64,000 nucleotides of DNA. Origin: Catonella sp963545085 (lineage in GTDB: Bacteria; Bacillota; Clostridia; Lachnospirales; Lachnospiraceae). Under the pieces are notes generated by a model. That model had not been told where the DNA came from. It did not search any database and saw nothing but the letters and a program-made list of their open reading frames with translations. The stretch lies in assembly GCA_963545085.1 (NCBI GenBank), contig CAUUHV010000010.1:6738-70737 (forward strand), given 5' to 3'. Shown here one piece after another: positions 9,255 through 17,622 of this stretch. Each line of letters begins with the position of its first letter. Position 1 is the stretch's first letter. The position numbers and the translations under genes were made by a program.

Positions 9255-9701
9255 ATGAAAAAGAGTCCGCTCAGAATATTTGTCCTGCTCCTTTTAGCGG
9301 GTGTAATTACAGCCTGCGGAGGGAGTGTAAACTACGCCGACGGAAGCTATGAGGGGAAAAGCTCCTTGTATGAAAATCCCGACGATCCGGAAGCGGGAAA
9401 CGGCTACGGAGTAGTAAATATAGTTATTAAGGATAAGGCTATAACCGAATGTACCTTTAAAAGCTATGAGCCGGACGGTACGCTTAAGGGCGAGGATTAC
9501 GGCAAGAAATCCGGAGGAGTTTCAAACAGAGATTTTTATAATAAGGCGCAAAAAGCGGTCGCTGCCTGTGATGAATACGCGAAACAGCTTATCTCAAGCG
9601 GAAATGTTGACGATATAGACGCTATTTCGGGAGCTACAATAAATCACGATCAATTTGTGGAGGCGGTAAAGGAAGCCTTAAAATCGGCGGAAGCGAAGTG
9701 A
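9255..9701 (+). CDS. FMN-binding domain lipoprotein
   Basis: Lipoprotein of 148 residues with a signal peptide and lipobox ITAC (Cys21), then an FMN-binding domain. The DAISGAT motif (residues 122-128) is the classic ApbE recognition site, so Thr128 should carry a covalent FMN. Such proteins carry electrons outside the membrane, for example in flavin-based extracellular electron transfer. GGAGG touches ATG 9249, so ATG 9255, six bases further on, is the better start. It begins the redox section of the operon, right after the P19-locus ATPase. No apbE gene is in the window, so the flavin transferase must lie elsewhere. Confidence 0.85.
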   Translation: MKKSPLRIFVLLLLAGVITACGGSVNYADGSYEGKSSLYENPDDPEAGNGYGVVNIVIKDKAITECTFKSYEPDGTLKGEDYGKKSGGVSNRDFYNKAQKAVAACDEYAKQLISSGNVDDIDAISGATINHDQFVEAVKEALKSAEAK

Positions 9702-9702
9702 G

Positions 9703-10215
9703 ATGAAGATAAAAGAGTTTTTTAAACATTTTGCTGTTGTTGTTTTATCATTGTTTGTAATAATAGGAGTTCCTTTTTTTAGTACGGATTATTTTAAGGA
9801 ACTTTTAAGCCCGGAGGCGCCTGATGCTGTGTCAAGTGCCTCCGTTATTTTAGATATGCCTTCAGGAAAATATATAGTGCTTATCAATTCCGATTTACAT
9901 AAAGATAATGAAAAACTTGATAATTGGCTGAAGTTTTTTAATGGAGAAGAAATAGACTATATTTTCGAGGATATAAGCTGTTCCGTAGCAAAGGGAGATA
10001 CCGGCGCTATGGAAACGGCAAAAAGCTTTCAGTCAAGGCTTCCGGAAAATCAGATGAGAATCAAGGAGGAGGACGCTCTGATTTTGGTGTCAAGAGCTGA
10101 AGCGGGATTATTTGATTCTGTCATCATGTCCGAAGAGTTCGCAAAATCCTTTGACGCAGCGGATATAGAGGGTAAATTCGCAAAAAAGATAAATCTTACG
10201 GGGGAGAAGAAATGA
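9703..10215 (+). CDS. Unknown single-span membrane-anchored protein
   Basis: Protein of 170 residues with one N-terminal membrane span (about residues 8-28) and an extracytoplasmic soluble domain. I do not recognise a family. The pattern of alternating strands and helices, starting at KYIVLINSD, could be thioredoxin-like, but there is no CxxC. It starts one base after the FMN-binding gene and overlaps the cytochrome-like gene by four bases, so it is very likely part of the same membrane redox complex. A role in docking the flavin lipoprotein or replacing a missing subunit is conjecture. Confidence 0.6.
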   Translation: MKIKEFFKHFAVVVLSLFVIIGVPFFSTDYFKELLSPEAPDAVSSASVILDMPSGKYIVLINSDLHKDNEKLDNWLKFFNGEEIDYIFEDISCSVAKGDTGAMETAKSFQSRLPENQMRIKEEDALILVSRAEAGLFDSVIMSEEFAKSFDAADIEGKFAKKINLTGEKK

Positions 10216-10772
10216 GGAAAGTAAACGCTGTTATAAGCCTGCTTCTTATACTCCTTTTTTTGATTCATGTGATAGCCGGAGGATTTCAGCTTTTTGCGGT
10301 AATACCGGGAGGGAATCAGAATTTAAAAATATTGTCAAGGATTATGCTTGCTCTCCTTTTTATTCATGTAATTATAGGAATAAAGCTTACTATAGATACA
10401 CTTAAAGTGAGTGGAAGAACTAAGATTGTGTATTTAAAAGAAAATCTTAGTTTCATGCTAAGAAGGATAAGCGGACTTATGCTTATAGTTTTGGCAGGTA
10501 TCCATGTGGCAATCTTTTTTTCCGAGGGAAAAATCACGAGGCTCACGCCGTTTACGGGAATGCCGCTTGCCGCTTCCGTTTTACTTGCGGTTGTGTTGTT
10601 GGTTCATATTCTAAGTAACATAAAACCGCTTTTAATCGCTTTAGGCATATCTAATTTCAGAAACTGTATTAAAGACGTTTTTATCATATTTTCCGTGATA
10701 CTCCTGCTTGCGGTGCTTGCTTTTATCTTTTATTATTTCAGATGGAACATTTTTTGGAGGTATGGAAAATGA
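10212..10772 (+). CDS. Cytochrome b-like membrane anchor of fumarate reductase-like complex
   Basis: Membrane protein of 186 residues with about five spans. Histidines sit in the middle of four of them (His19, His52, His98, His132), the arrangement expected for two b-type hemes held between helices, as in membrane anchors of succinate dehydrogenase and fumarate reductase. RRISG before the third span is similar to the heme-anchor pattern. It overlaps the previous gene (ATGA) and the flavoprotein gene that follows. It would pass electrons between the cytoplasmic Frd-like pair and the outside. Sequence similarity to named families could not be checked. Confidence 0.7.
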   Translation: MRKVNAVISLLLILLFLIHVIAGGFQLFAVIPGGNQNLKILSRIMLALLFIHVIIGIKLTIDTLKVSGRTKIVYLKENLSFMLRRISGLMLIVLAGIHVAIFFSEGKITRLTPFTGMPLAASVLLAVVLLVHILSNIKPLLIALGISNFRNCIKDVFIIFSVILLLAVLAFIFYYFRWNIFWRYGK

Positions 10773-12361
10773 GAATCAATATTATCGGAGCGGGGCTTTC
10801 CGGACTTTCGGCAGCTTTATTTTCAGCTGAAAGAGGTATATGCTGTAATCTCATTTCTTCAGCTCCGTCGGAAAGAGCGCAGTCGATAATGGCTGAGGGC
10901 GGTATAAACGGCGCGTTAAATACGATGGGGGAAAATGATACTCCGGATGAGCATATGAAAGACACTATGCGGGCGGGAGGAGATATAGCCGACAGTGAAG
11001 CGGTAAAAGGGCTTACAAAAAATGCTCCGGATATAATAAGGTTTCTCGGTAAAATAGGAGTTCCGTTCAATCTTAGAGACGGAGAGATTCAACTTAGAAA
11101 TTTCGGAGGACAGAAGAAGAAACGTACCGCTTACGCTAAAAGCAGCACGGGGAAGGTAATTATGTCAGCCTTAATAGATGAGTTAAGGGGCTTTGAGACG
11201 GAAGGGATTGTAAAAAGGTACCCGAGACATGAGTTTATTTCGCTTTACATTAAAAACGGTATTTGTAAAGGTGTAGAGATAAAGGATAATTATACAGGCG
11301 AAAGGATAAGACTTTACGGAGCCGTGATTTTGGCCTCAGGCGGGCTTAACGGATTTTTTCCGGAAATGACTACAGGAACCGCTTTAAATACCGGAGATGT
11401 GACGGCAAAGGTATTTTCACAGGGAGTGAAGCTTTCAAATCTTGAGATGATACAGTATCATCCGACTACGATTAAGATTGTCGGAAAGCGATGTCTTATT
11501 TCGGAGGCGGCAAGGGGCGAGGGAGGCAGGCTTGAGATTTTAAGAGACGGAAAGCCCTGGTATTTTATGGAAGAGAAATATCCGGAGCTTGGAAACCTTA
11601 TGCCAAGAGATATAGTATCAAGAGAAATTTACAATGTATTAAAAAGAGAAGATACGGGTGATAAGGTATTTCTTGATATGACGGGGTTATCTGAGGAGAT
11701 ATGGAAAAGGAAGCTTCCGGACTTAAGAAGTGAAATTATTCATTATCTTTCGGAGGATCCTAAAAAGAAGCCGATATCCGTCGAGCCTGCAATACATTAT
11801 TTCATGGGCGGAATAGCTGTGGATGTCGAGCATCGAACCAATATAGAGGGGCTTTATGCTGCAGGAGAGTGCTGCATGCAGTATCACGGGGCGAACAGAC
11901 TTGGCGGAAACTCAATGCTCGGAGCAGTTTACGGTGGATTTACGGCGGCAAAGGCATTGATAAATTCAAGCTTTAATATGAGCACTAAAGAGATTTTACC
12001 TGAAACCGGGTCTTACAACGGAGAATCGGAGAATTTGAAGGAAGCATCTCCGGTTTTAATTAAAGAAGTAAGGGATATTCTGATTTCAGCTTTAGGCATA
12101 GTACGTAATGAAAAGGAGCTTCTTGAAGCCGATGACAAAATTGACAAAATCATAACGAGGAACGGATTTAATGAAAGAGAAAAAAACAGACTTTACACGG
12201 CAAAGGCTATGATTATAAGCGCAATTTTAAGAAAAGAGAGCAGAGGGGCTCATTTCAGAGAGGATTATCCCGAAAGAAATGATGAATATCGGGGAATGAC
12301 GGAAGCCTTGTTTAAAAACGGGAAGGTTGAAGTAAGCTTTAAGCGCTTTGAGGAAGATTAA
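10769..12361 (+). CDS. Fumarate reductase/succinate dehydrogenase-like flavoprotein
   Basis: Flavoprotein of 530 residues. The N-terminal Rossmann motif GAGLSGLSAA binds FAD. MAEGGINGA, QYHPTTI, SEAARGEGGRL, PRDIVSREI, HYFMGG and NRLGGNSML follow in the order seen in FrdA, SdhA and NadB. The usual histidine for covalent FAD before the AEGGI motif is missing (SIMAEGG), so FAD should be non-covalent, as in NadB. The ATG at 10769 is chosen because GGAGG is eight bases upstream and it overlaps the cytochrome stop (ATGA). With the iron-sulfur protein and anchor it forms an Frd-like complex whose substrate is uncertain. Confidence 0.82.
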   Translation: MRINIIGAGLSGLSAALFSAERGICCNLISSAPSERAQSIMAEGGINGALNTMGENDTPDEHMKDTMRAGGDIADSEAVKGLTKNAPDIIRFLGKIGVPFNLRDGEIQLRNFGGQKKKRTAYAKSSTGKVIMSALIDELRGFETEGIVKRYPRHEFISLYIKNGICKGVEIKDNYTGERIRLYGAVILASGGLNGFFPEMTTGTALNTGDVTAKVFSQGVKLSNLEMIQYHPTTIKIVGKRCLISEAARGEGGRLEILRDGKPWYFMEEKYPELGNLMPRDIVSREIYNVLKREDTGDKVFLDMTGLSEEIWKRKLPDLRSEIIHYLSEDPKKKPISVEPAIHYFMGGIAVDVEHRTNIEGLYAAGECCMQYHGANRLGGNSMLGAVYGGFTAAKALINSSFNMSTKEILPETGSYNGESENLKEASPVLIKEVRDILISALGIVRNEKELLEADDKIDKIITRNGFNEREKNRLYTAKAMIISAILRKESRGAHFREDYPERNDEYRGMTEALFKNGKVEVSFKRFEED

Positions 12362-13072
12362 ATGGAGTTTTTGTTTGAGATATTAAGAAGAAAGCATAGT
12401 GAAGATGAGCCGTATTTACAACAGCTTATATTTAATACGGATGATATTGGAGCTACGGTCGCTACGGCTTTAAGGACTATAAATGAAACCGCGGTCTTTA
12501 AGGACATATCGGGAAATGTGATTGAACCGATAAAATGGGAGCAAAGCTGTCTGCAAAAAAAATGCGGAGCCTGTGCCATGGTGATAAATGGACGTCCGAG
12601 GCTTGCCTGCGACACTTTTTTAAAGGATTATATTAAAAGAAAGAAAATAAGGCTGGAGCCGTTTAAAAAGTTTCCGGTTGTGGCGGATTTGATTGTTGAC
12701 AGAAGCGTTATGTTTGAAAATTTAAAGCTTTTAAAGCTTGCGGCAAAAGAAAATATAAGGCTTAATGACAAACAAACCGAAACAGCCTATGAAGCGTCAA
12801 GGTGCATTCAGTGCGGATGCTGCCTTGAGGTCTGTCCTAATTTCGAGCCTAATGGCGATTTTGTCGGAGCCGCGGCTTTTGTGCCGGCGACAAGGCTTTT
12901 GACAGTGCTTTCCGAAAAAGAGGCGGAGGAGATAAAAAAGGAGTATAATAAACGTGTATATAAAGGTTGCGCCAAGTCGCTTGCGTGTATGGACATCTGT
13001 CCCGCAGGTATAAATATAGATAATTTGCTAAGTAAATCAAACGCCGTTTCGGCATGGAGGAGAAAAAAATGA
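12362..13072 (+). CDS. Fumarate reductase-like iron-sulfur subunit
   Basis: Protein of 236 residues in the SdhB/FrdB family. Cys63, Cys68, Cys71 and Cys83 form the [2Fe-2S] site; Cys148, Cys151, Cys154 and Cys158 (CIQCGCCLEVCP) the [4Fe-4S] site; and Cys203, Cys209 and Cys213 the third cluster. It would carry electrons between the flavoprotein and the cytochrome b-like anchor. The start directly follows the flavoprotein stop with no gap, so the two subunits are coupled. Putting a protein with three iron-sulfur clusters under a Fur box is unusual, because iron limitation normally shuts such proteins down. Confidence 0.88.
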   Translation: MEFLFEILRRKHSEDEPYLQQLIFNTDDIGATVATALRTINETAVFKDISGNVIEPIKWEQSCLQKKCGACAMVINGRPRLACDTFLKDYIKRKKIRLEPFKKFPVVADLIVDRSVMFENLKLLKLAAKENIRLNDKQTETAYEASRCIQCGCCLEVCPNFEPNGDFVGAAAFVPATRLLTVLSEKEAEEIKKEYNKRVYKGCAKSLACMDICPAGINIDNLLSKSNAVSAWRRKK

Positions 13073-13668
13073 GGTTGATTTGTCTTGATTTGGAGGGCGT
13101 GCTTGTACCTGAAATCTGGATAGCTTTTGCAAGGGAAGCGGGCATACCGGAGCTTGAAAAAACCACAAGGGATGAGCCCGATTACGATAAGCTGATGGCT
13201 TTCAGACTTTCTGTTTTAAAGAAACACGGGCTTGGAATAAAGGAAATAATAAATACGATAGAGAAGATAGAACCGCTCTCCGGTGCGAAAGAGTTTTTGG
13301 ACGGACTAAGGGAAAAGGCGCAGGTTATAATTATAAGCGATACTTTCAGTCAGTTCGCGGCTCCGCTTATGAAAAAGTTGGGCTATCCTACGATTTTTTG
13401 CAATGAGCTTATAATAGCTGAAAGCGGTGAAATTACAGGCTATAAAATGAGGGTTAAGGACTCTAAGTTTGCCACCGTAAGAGCGCTTCAGAGCATAGGA
13501 TTTGAAACGATAGCGGCAGGCGACAGCTACAACGACTTGGCAATGATAAAGGCGGGAAAAAAAGGCTTTTTATTTAAGAGTACCGATAGGATAAAAGCGG
13601 AAAATCCCGAAATAGAGAGTTTTGAGGAGTATGGGGAACTTATGGAAGCGTTGGTTAAAGAGCTGTAA
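13069..13668 (+). CDS. thrH: ThrH-like phosphoserine phosphatase/homoserine phosphotransferase
   Basis: HAD-superfamily enzyme of 199 residues close in length to ThrH of Pseudomonas. Motif I is DLEGVLVPEIW, with the Asp nucleophile in an unusual DxE context typical of ThrH; motif II Ser is in ISDTFSQF; motif III/IV is GDSYNDLAM. ThrH dephosphorylates phosphoserine and can move the phosphate to homoserine. ATG 13069 follows GGAGGAG and overlaps the iron-sulfur gene by four bases, so it is the last gene of the iron train, even though an amino-acid enzyme has no obvious role there. Confidence 0.8.
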   Translation: MRLICLDLEGVLVPEIWIAFAREAGIPELEKTTRDEPDYDKLMAFRLSVLKKHGLGIKEIINTIEKIEPLSGAKEFLDGLREKAQVIIISDTFSQFAAPLMKKLGYPTIFCNELIIAESGEITGYKMRVKDSKFATVRALQSIGFETIAAGDSYNDLAMIKAGKKGFLFKSTDRIKAENPEIESFEEYGELMEALVKEL

Positions 13669-13694
13669 GAAGTAAGCGGTGTCGCAATCGGATA

Positions 13695-14186
13695 TCATGT
13701 TTCTTTGAACGGAAAAACGGCTTTTTCCCACAGCTTAAATTTTTCCTCAAAACTTACCCCTGCGTTTGCGGGACTTGTCGAGGGCAAAGTAAGAGTGTTT
13801 ACAGGAAGATGACGAAAATATTTATTATACGTCGCTTCCGCTTTTTTGCCGTTTAAAAGGATTTTTGAAATATTTCGATATTCGTTTAATAATTTTTCCA
13901 CATTATTCGGAACTTCATTTTTTATAGCCGAGTCTAAGGAACCTTCGCGGTTTCCGCTATGAACCGTATCCCAGAGAGCAATGCGGTTTTTAAGTAAAAG
14001 TCCGCATCTTACGGAATAATCTTCGCTGAAATCTTCATTAAAAATCGCAAACATAATCTTCCAAAAGGCATTTCTCGGATATGCGTAGTATTGCTCTTTT
14101 CTGAGCGATTCTTCACCCGGAAGCGAGCCTAAAATCAGGATTTTTGAAGAATGGGCTATTAAAGGTGAAAAACTGTATTTTATCAT
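13695..14186 (-). CDS. DNA-deoxyinosine glycosylase (uracil-DNA glycosylase superfamily)
   Basis: Base-excision repair enzyme of 163 residues. The motifs GSLPGEESL, YYAYPRNAFW and LPSTSPANAG are those of the hypoxanthine/deoxyinosine glycosylase family (UDG family 6), which removes deaminated adenine from DNA. The ATG at 14186 has GGAGG just upstream on the minus strand; the 67 residues upstream in the same frame are hydrophobic and look like untranslated sequence. It faces the iron operon tail to tail and stands alone. The assignment rests on the PRNAFW and STSPANA motifs, which I recognise with good confidence. Confidence 0.82.
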   Translation of the reverse strand: MIKYSFSPLIAHSSKILILGSLPGEESLRKEQYYAYPRNAFWKIMFAIFNEDFSEDYSVRCGLLLKNRIALWDTVHSGNREGSLDSAIKNEVPNNVEKLLNEYRNISKILLNGKKAEATYNKYFRHLPVNTLTLPSTSPANAGVSFEEKFKLWEKAVFPFKET

Positions 14187-14466
14187 AAGACCTCCGGACA
14201 GCAATAATAAATCCGAATAATTCGGGATGAATATAAATATAGCAAATAAACGGCAATACGGCAAATAAACATTTGTTTTTGTGTTTGTTTCATATATAAG
14301 AAATATAACCGGAAATACCTTATATATAAGAGGGTATAATAGCAAAAACGCTCTTATCGACAATACAAAAATGATATATAATTGCATTATGTGAAAGACG
14401 GAAATAAGTATGAAAAGAGATGCGCCATGAACGACTCATGTTAAATAAAAATAAAGAGGTAATGAA

Positions 14467-16368
14467 ATGAAATTTAAAAAATATTTGAAATTGTGTGTAA
14501 TGACATCGGTTTTAGCGTTGAGCTTAAGCATCATGTCTTTAGAGGCGAGGGTAATAAACGGTAGCGGAATAATAACAGTATATGCGGCTAAAAAAACTGC
14601 TAAAAAGGCTAAAGTAAAGAAAGACAAAAGGGTTCTGAAACAATTTGAAGAGATAGTTGAAGGAAATAAAGGATTTTCAGGGGATAAAATACCCTGCTAT
14701 ACGGATGTTAAGAATAATAAAATGTATATTCCGGTAGAGGATTTTTTTCGCGCTTTACAGGGAACAACTAAAGAAGCGCATATAAAAGTCAATATAAAAA
14801 AGAAGTCGGTAAAGGTAAGTACGGATAAAAAGTACAAGAATATATACCGCTATGTCGGTTTACCGAAGAAAATATACGGAAAGCCTGAAAACATAATTGT
14901 TGATATAGACGGAAATAAAACTTTGATTAAAGGGTATGTTGTAAAATCAAACTTCTATTGGTCGAACGAGAAAGCTTTGTATGCGGATTTTGACGAGCTT
15001 GCTGAAATGTTTGATTTGATTTTTGACAAAGATTTAACAAAGAAAAAATATTTACTGTATACAAAATTACCTGATAATGTAGTGGAATTAAAATCGGATA
15101 AGCCTCTTATTGAAAGTTATGTCGATTATGCCGACACGGAAATCAGCCAATATGATATAGATGAAAGATGGGCGAATCCGATAGGCAATTATTTATATGA
15201 AGAAAACGGAAACCTGGTAAGGATTGAAGCAAAAAGAAATTATGATAAGAAAGAAAATAGCAGGATTGACATAAAGAGGTATGATGTTTCGGGAAACTTG
15301 CTTGAGACAAAGGAATTGGCATGGCAAGGCGAGAAATTCGGAGGTTTTTACAGAGGGGAAGAGAATAACTACCTGTTTTTCGGAAACAGCAATAAACAGA
15401 AAAATGACAGTAAAGAGATAATAAGGATAGTTAAACTGGACAGGGATTTTAATGAACTCGGGAATATTTCCGTAAACGGCGCTTATACGGTGTATCCGTT
15501 TGACGCGGGTTCGCTCAGGTGTGCGGAAGTAGGTCAGACCGTATTGGTACATACCTCACGAGAAAGATATGACGGTCATCAAAGCCAGCTTACAATCGCG
15601 TTTAATGAGGATACCATGTCGCTATTAAATGCGGATGATTTGGGTGAGTTTCAAAGAAATCATATAAGTCATGATTTTAATCAATTTGCGATATCCGACG
15701 GTAATGAGTTTGTAACGGTTGATCATGGAGATGCTTATCCGAGAAGCATTAAAGTAAGTTGGTTAAGGGCGGAATCATTGAAGGAGGAATATATACCTGA
15801 GGGAGAAAATTATCGGTATAAGATAACAGACAGGTATATGCTGTCGTCTACAAAAGAGAAAGAAATACTTAATATTCCGGGAGAGACGGGAGCCAACCAA
15901 ACCGGTGTTTCAATAGGCGGAGTAATCGGCACGACAAATAAAATTCTTGTCGGGGTAAACAGAATTGACTATTCAAAAGCGGTCAGCTTCGGCAGTTTTT
16001 ATATTAAAGGAAAAGATGTATATAAAAGAGATGTGGTACTTTATTCTGTTGATAAAGCAAGCTTGGATGTAATCGAAAATAAATATACCGACTATAAGAA
16101 AGAAAAAAATATTACTTATACGGCACCTAAACCGGTTAAAATTGACGATACAAGAATAATGCTTATATGGAATAAATTAAATAAAAAGTCCGGTAAAAGT
16201 GAATTGCAGTATCTTATGACGGATGAGAACGGTAACGGACTTTCCGAGATTAAAACTGTAGAAGGGATGAAGATAGCGGATGAATCGCCTACGGTTTACA
16301 ACAATAAAGTAGTATGGAGTGAGTATAGAAACGGAAGACTTGTGCTTAATTCCATACCTTTGGATTAA
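14467..16368 (+). CDS. Secreted protein of unknown function, possible beta-propeller
   Basis: Protein of 633 residues with a signal peptide (hydrophobic span about residues 10-25, cleavage perhaps near VYA-AK) followed by a very lysine-rich linker. Residues 60-200 look like a small stalk-type domain related to the copper amine oxidase N-like or cell-wall-associated folds, and the rest has repeated short strands of the kind seen in beta-propellers. No catalytic motif was recognised. It is divergent from the glycosylase and convergent with the following lipoprotein. RBS AAAGAGG precedes the ATG. Confidence 0.7.
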   Translation: MKFKKYLKLCVMTSVLALSLSIMSLEARVINGSGIITVYAAKKTAKKAKVKKDKRVLKQFEEIVEGNKGFSGDKIPCYTDVKNNKMYIPVEDFFRALQGTTKEAHIKVNIKKKSVKVSTDKKYKNIYRYVGLPKKIYGKPENIIVDIDGNKTLIKGYVVKSNFYWSNEKALYADFDELAEMFDLIFDKDLTKKKYLLYTKLPDNVVELKSDKPLIESYVDYADTEISQYDIDERWANPIGNYLYEENGNLVRIEAKRNYDKKENSRIDIKRYDVSGNLLETKELAWQGEKFGGFYRGEENNYLFFGNSNKQKNDSKEIIRIVKLDRDFNELGNISVNGAYTVYPFDAGSLRCAEVGQTVLVHTSRERYDGHQSQLTIAFNEDTMSLLNADDLGEFQRNHISHDFNQFAISDGNEFVTVDHGDAYPRSIKVSWLRAESLKEEYIPEGENYRYKITDRYMLSSTKEKEILNIPGETGANQTGVSIGGVIGTTNKILVGVNRIDYSKAVSFGSFYIKGKDVYKRDVVLYSVDKASLDVIENKYTDYKKEKNITYTAPKPVKIDDTRIMLIWNKLNKKSGKSELQYLMTDENGNGLSEIKTVEGMKIADESPTVYNNKVVWSEYRNGRLVLNSIPLD

Positions 16369-16382
16369 GTATTGATTAACTG

Positions 16383-16427
16383 CTCGCGCATAAGATAATA
16401 TGGTCATGAAAGTGTCTTATGCGTGAG
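16383..16427. terminator. Hairpin between convergent genes
   Basis: CTCGCGCATAAGA at 16383-16395 pairs with TCTTATGCGTGAG at 16415-16427 with one mismatch. It lies between the stops of two convergent genes and may stop transcription from both sides, though neither flank carries a long T run. Confidence 0.5.
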
Positions 16428-16443
16428 ACAGGATACAAAATAA

Positions 16444-17415
16444 TTATTTATATCTTCTTAAGCTTCCTTCGTCAAAGCTGTATTCGGGAGTTCTTAAAGG
16501 ATAGGTTATTTCATCCTCATAGTACCACGGATCGGCTTCTCGCAGAGGATTTTTAAGGAGCTGAAATTCCTGAGCGGGCATATAGCCTTGGGCTAAAAGA
16601 TAGGCTTTCTTTCCAAAAGCATTTTTACATACATCCACAATCATAACTACATGACCGGGACTTCCGCCCTTTATAAAAATATCGCCGGCCTTAGCCTTTG
16701 AAAGCGGTATTTTTTTAGAGGAGTTATCCATGTTTAAGGTACCTGAGTAGGCAAAAACAATACGCATGAAGCGTTTGAAAGATTCATAGCTTTCATCGTT
16801 TTTTGAGGAAGCCTTCCATGAGATGTTATTTCCGCTTATGCTTATGGCATAGCCTCTTTTCCATTTGTCGAAGTCGGCGATAAAACCGTTTCCGAGCACA
16901 AATTTGATTTTATTGTAGGCTTTATTTTTGTAGTAGTATTCCCCGTAAATTCTCATGATGGAATCCGCGCATTGCTGCAAATCCTCATTTTCAAGAGGAA
17001 GCTTAAAAACGGCTATATGGGCGGACTGATTTCCCTTTTCATTTCCGTTATATAAAAGTACGGGGCTGCCGTCGGGCTTCAGCTTATAATTTCTTAAAAA
17101 TGCGGCGAAGCTTTCTTTTTTTACCTTAATTCTCTTATAGCCTTCGGGAACTGAAACGCGTTTTTTTAGAGTTTTACCTGAAGGATTGATAAATTCCTGA
17201 TGTTTGACGGTGTCTGAAACAATTTCTTCGGAATCAAAGTTATCGACATTATTCTCTCCTGCAGGGGCTTTATCAGACGTAATACTTTCTACATCCGTTC
17301 TTTTATCTGATGAATTTGTGGAGGAACCCTTATAAGCCGATTTGCCGGAAACCGTTTTTTCGCCGCATCCGGACAATACGGTAATAATCAAACATAACAA
17401 TATAAATTTTTTCAA
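16444..17415 (-). CDS. DUF4846 family lipoprotein
   Basis: Lipoprotein of 323 residues with a TTG start at 17415, behind a strong GGAGGTGAT site on the minus strand. The lipobox is VLSGC (Cys17). After a polar linker to about residue 85 comes a DUF4846 domain with VPEGYKRI, GNGFIADFDKWKRG, KAGDIFIKGGSPGHVVMIVD and the final YSFDEGSLRRY motif, the known end of the family. The GHVVMIVD segment looks like part of an NlpC/P60-like or CHAP-like fold, but the role is unknown. It is divergently placed from the rhomboid-like gene and convergent with the secreted protein. Confidence 0.82.
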   Translation of the reverse strand: MKKFILLCLIITVLSGCGEKTVSGKSAYKGSSTNSSDKRTDVESITSDKAPAGENNVDNFDSEEIVSDTVKHQEFINPSGKTLKKRVSVPEGYKRIKVKKESFAAFLRNYKLKPDGSPVLLYNGNEKGNQSAHIAVFKLPLENEDLQQCADSIMRIYGEYYYKNKAYNKIKFVLGNGFIADFDKWKRGYAISISGNNISWKASSKNDESYESFKRFMRIVFAYSGTLNMDNSSKKIPLSKAKAGDIFIKGGSPGHVVMIVDVCKNAFGKKAYLLAQGYMPAQEFQLLKNPLREADPWYYEDEITYPLRTPEYSFDEGSLRRYK

Positions 17416-17622
17416 TATAATCACCTCCGCAAGAAGATTATAACAGGAAGAGAGAGAAAAGGAAACAGTGTACGACTTTTTAGAACTGCAGTCGCAGGAT
17501 AATTCACTTTTTTGTTTTTTGTGAAATTTTAGGATAAATTTCATACTTTTTTCATAAATATGAGGTATAATAAGAAAGCAAAATAACAATACGAGATAAA
17601 AACAAGTACATGGAGAAACGGA

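Noticed and set aside
14187..14387. Extended N terminus of the DNA-deoxyinosine glycosylase
   Set aside because: The upstream 67 residues are hydrophobic and AT-biased, and GGAGG lies next to the internal ATG at 14186, which gives the normal family length.
14187..14466. Divergent region with short inverted repeat ATATATAAG/CTTATATAT as an operator
   Set aside because: The repeat is AT-only in composition and could arise by chance; no promoter boxes with good spacing were confirmed.
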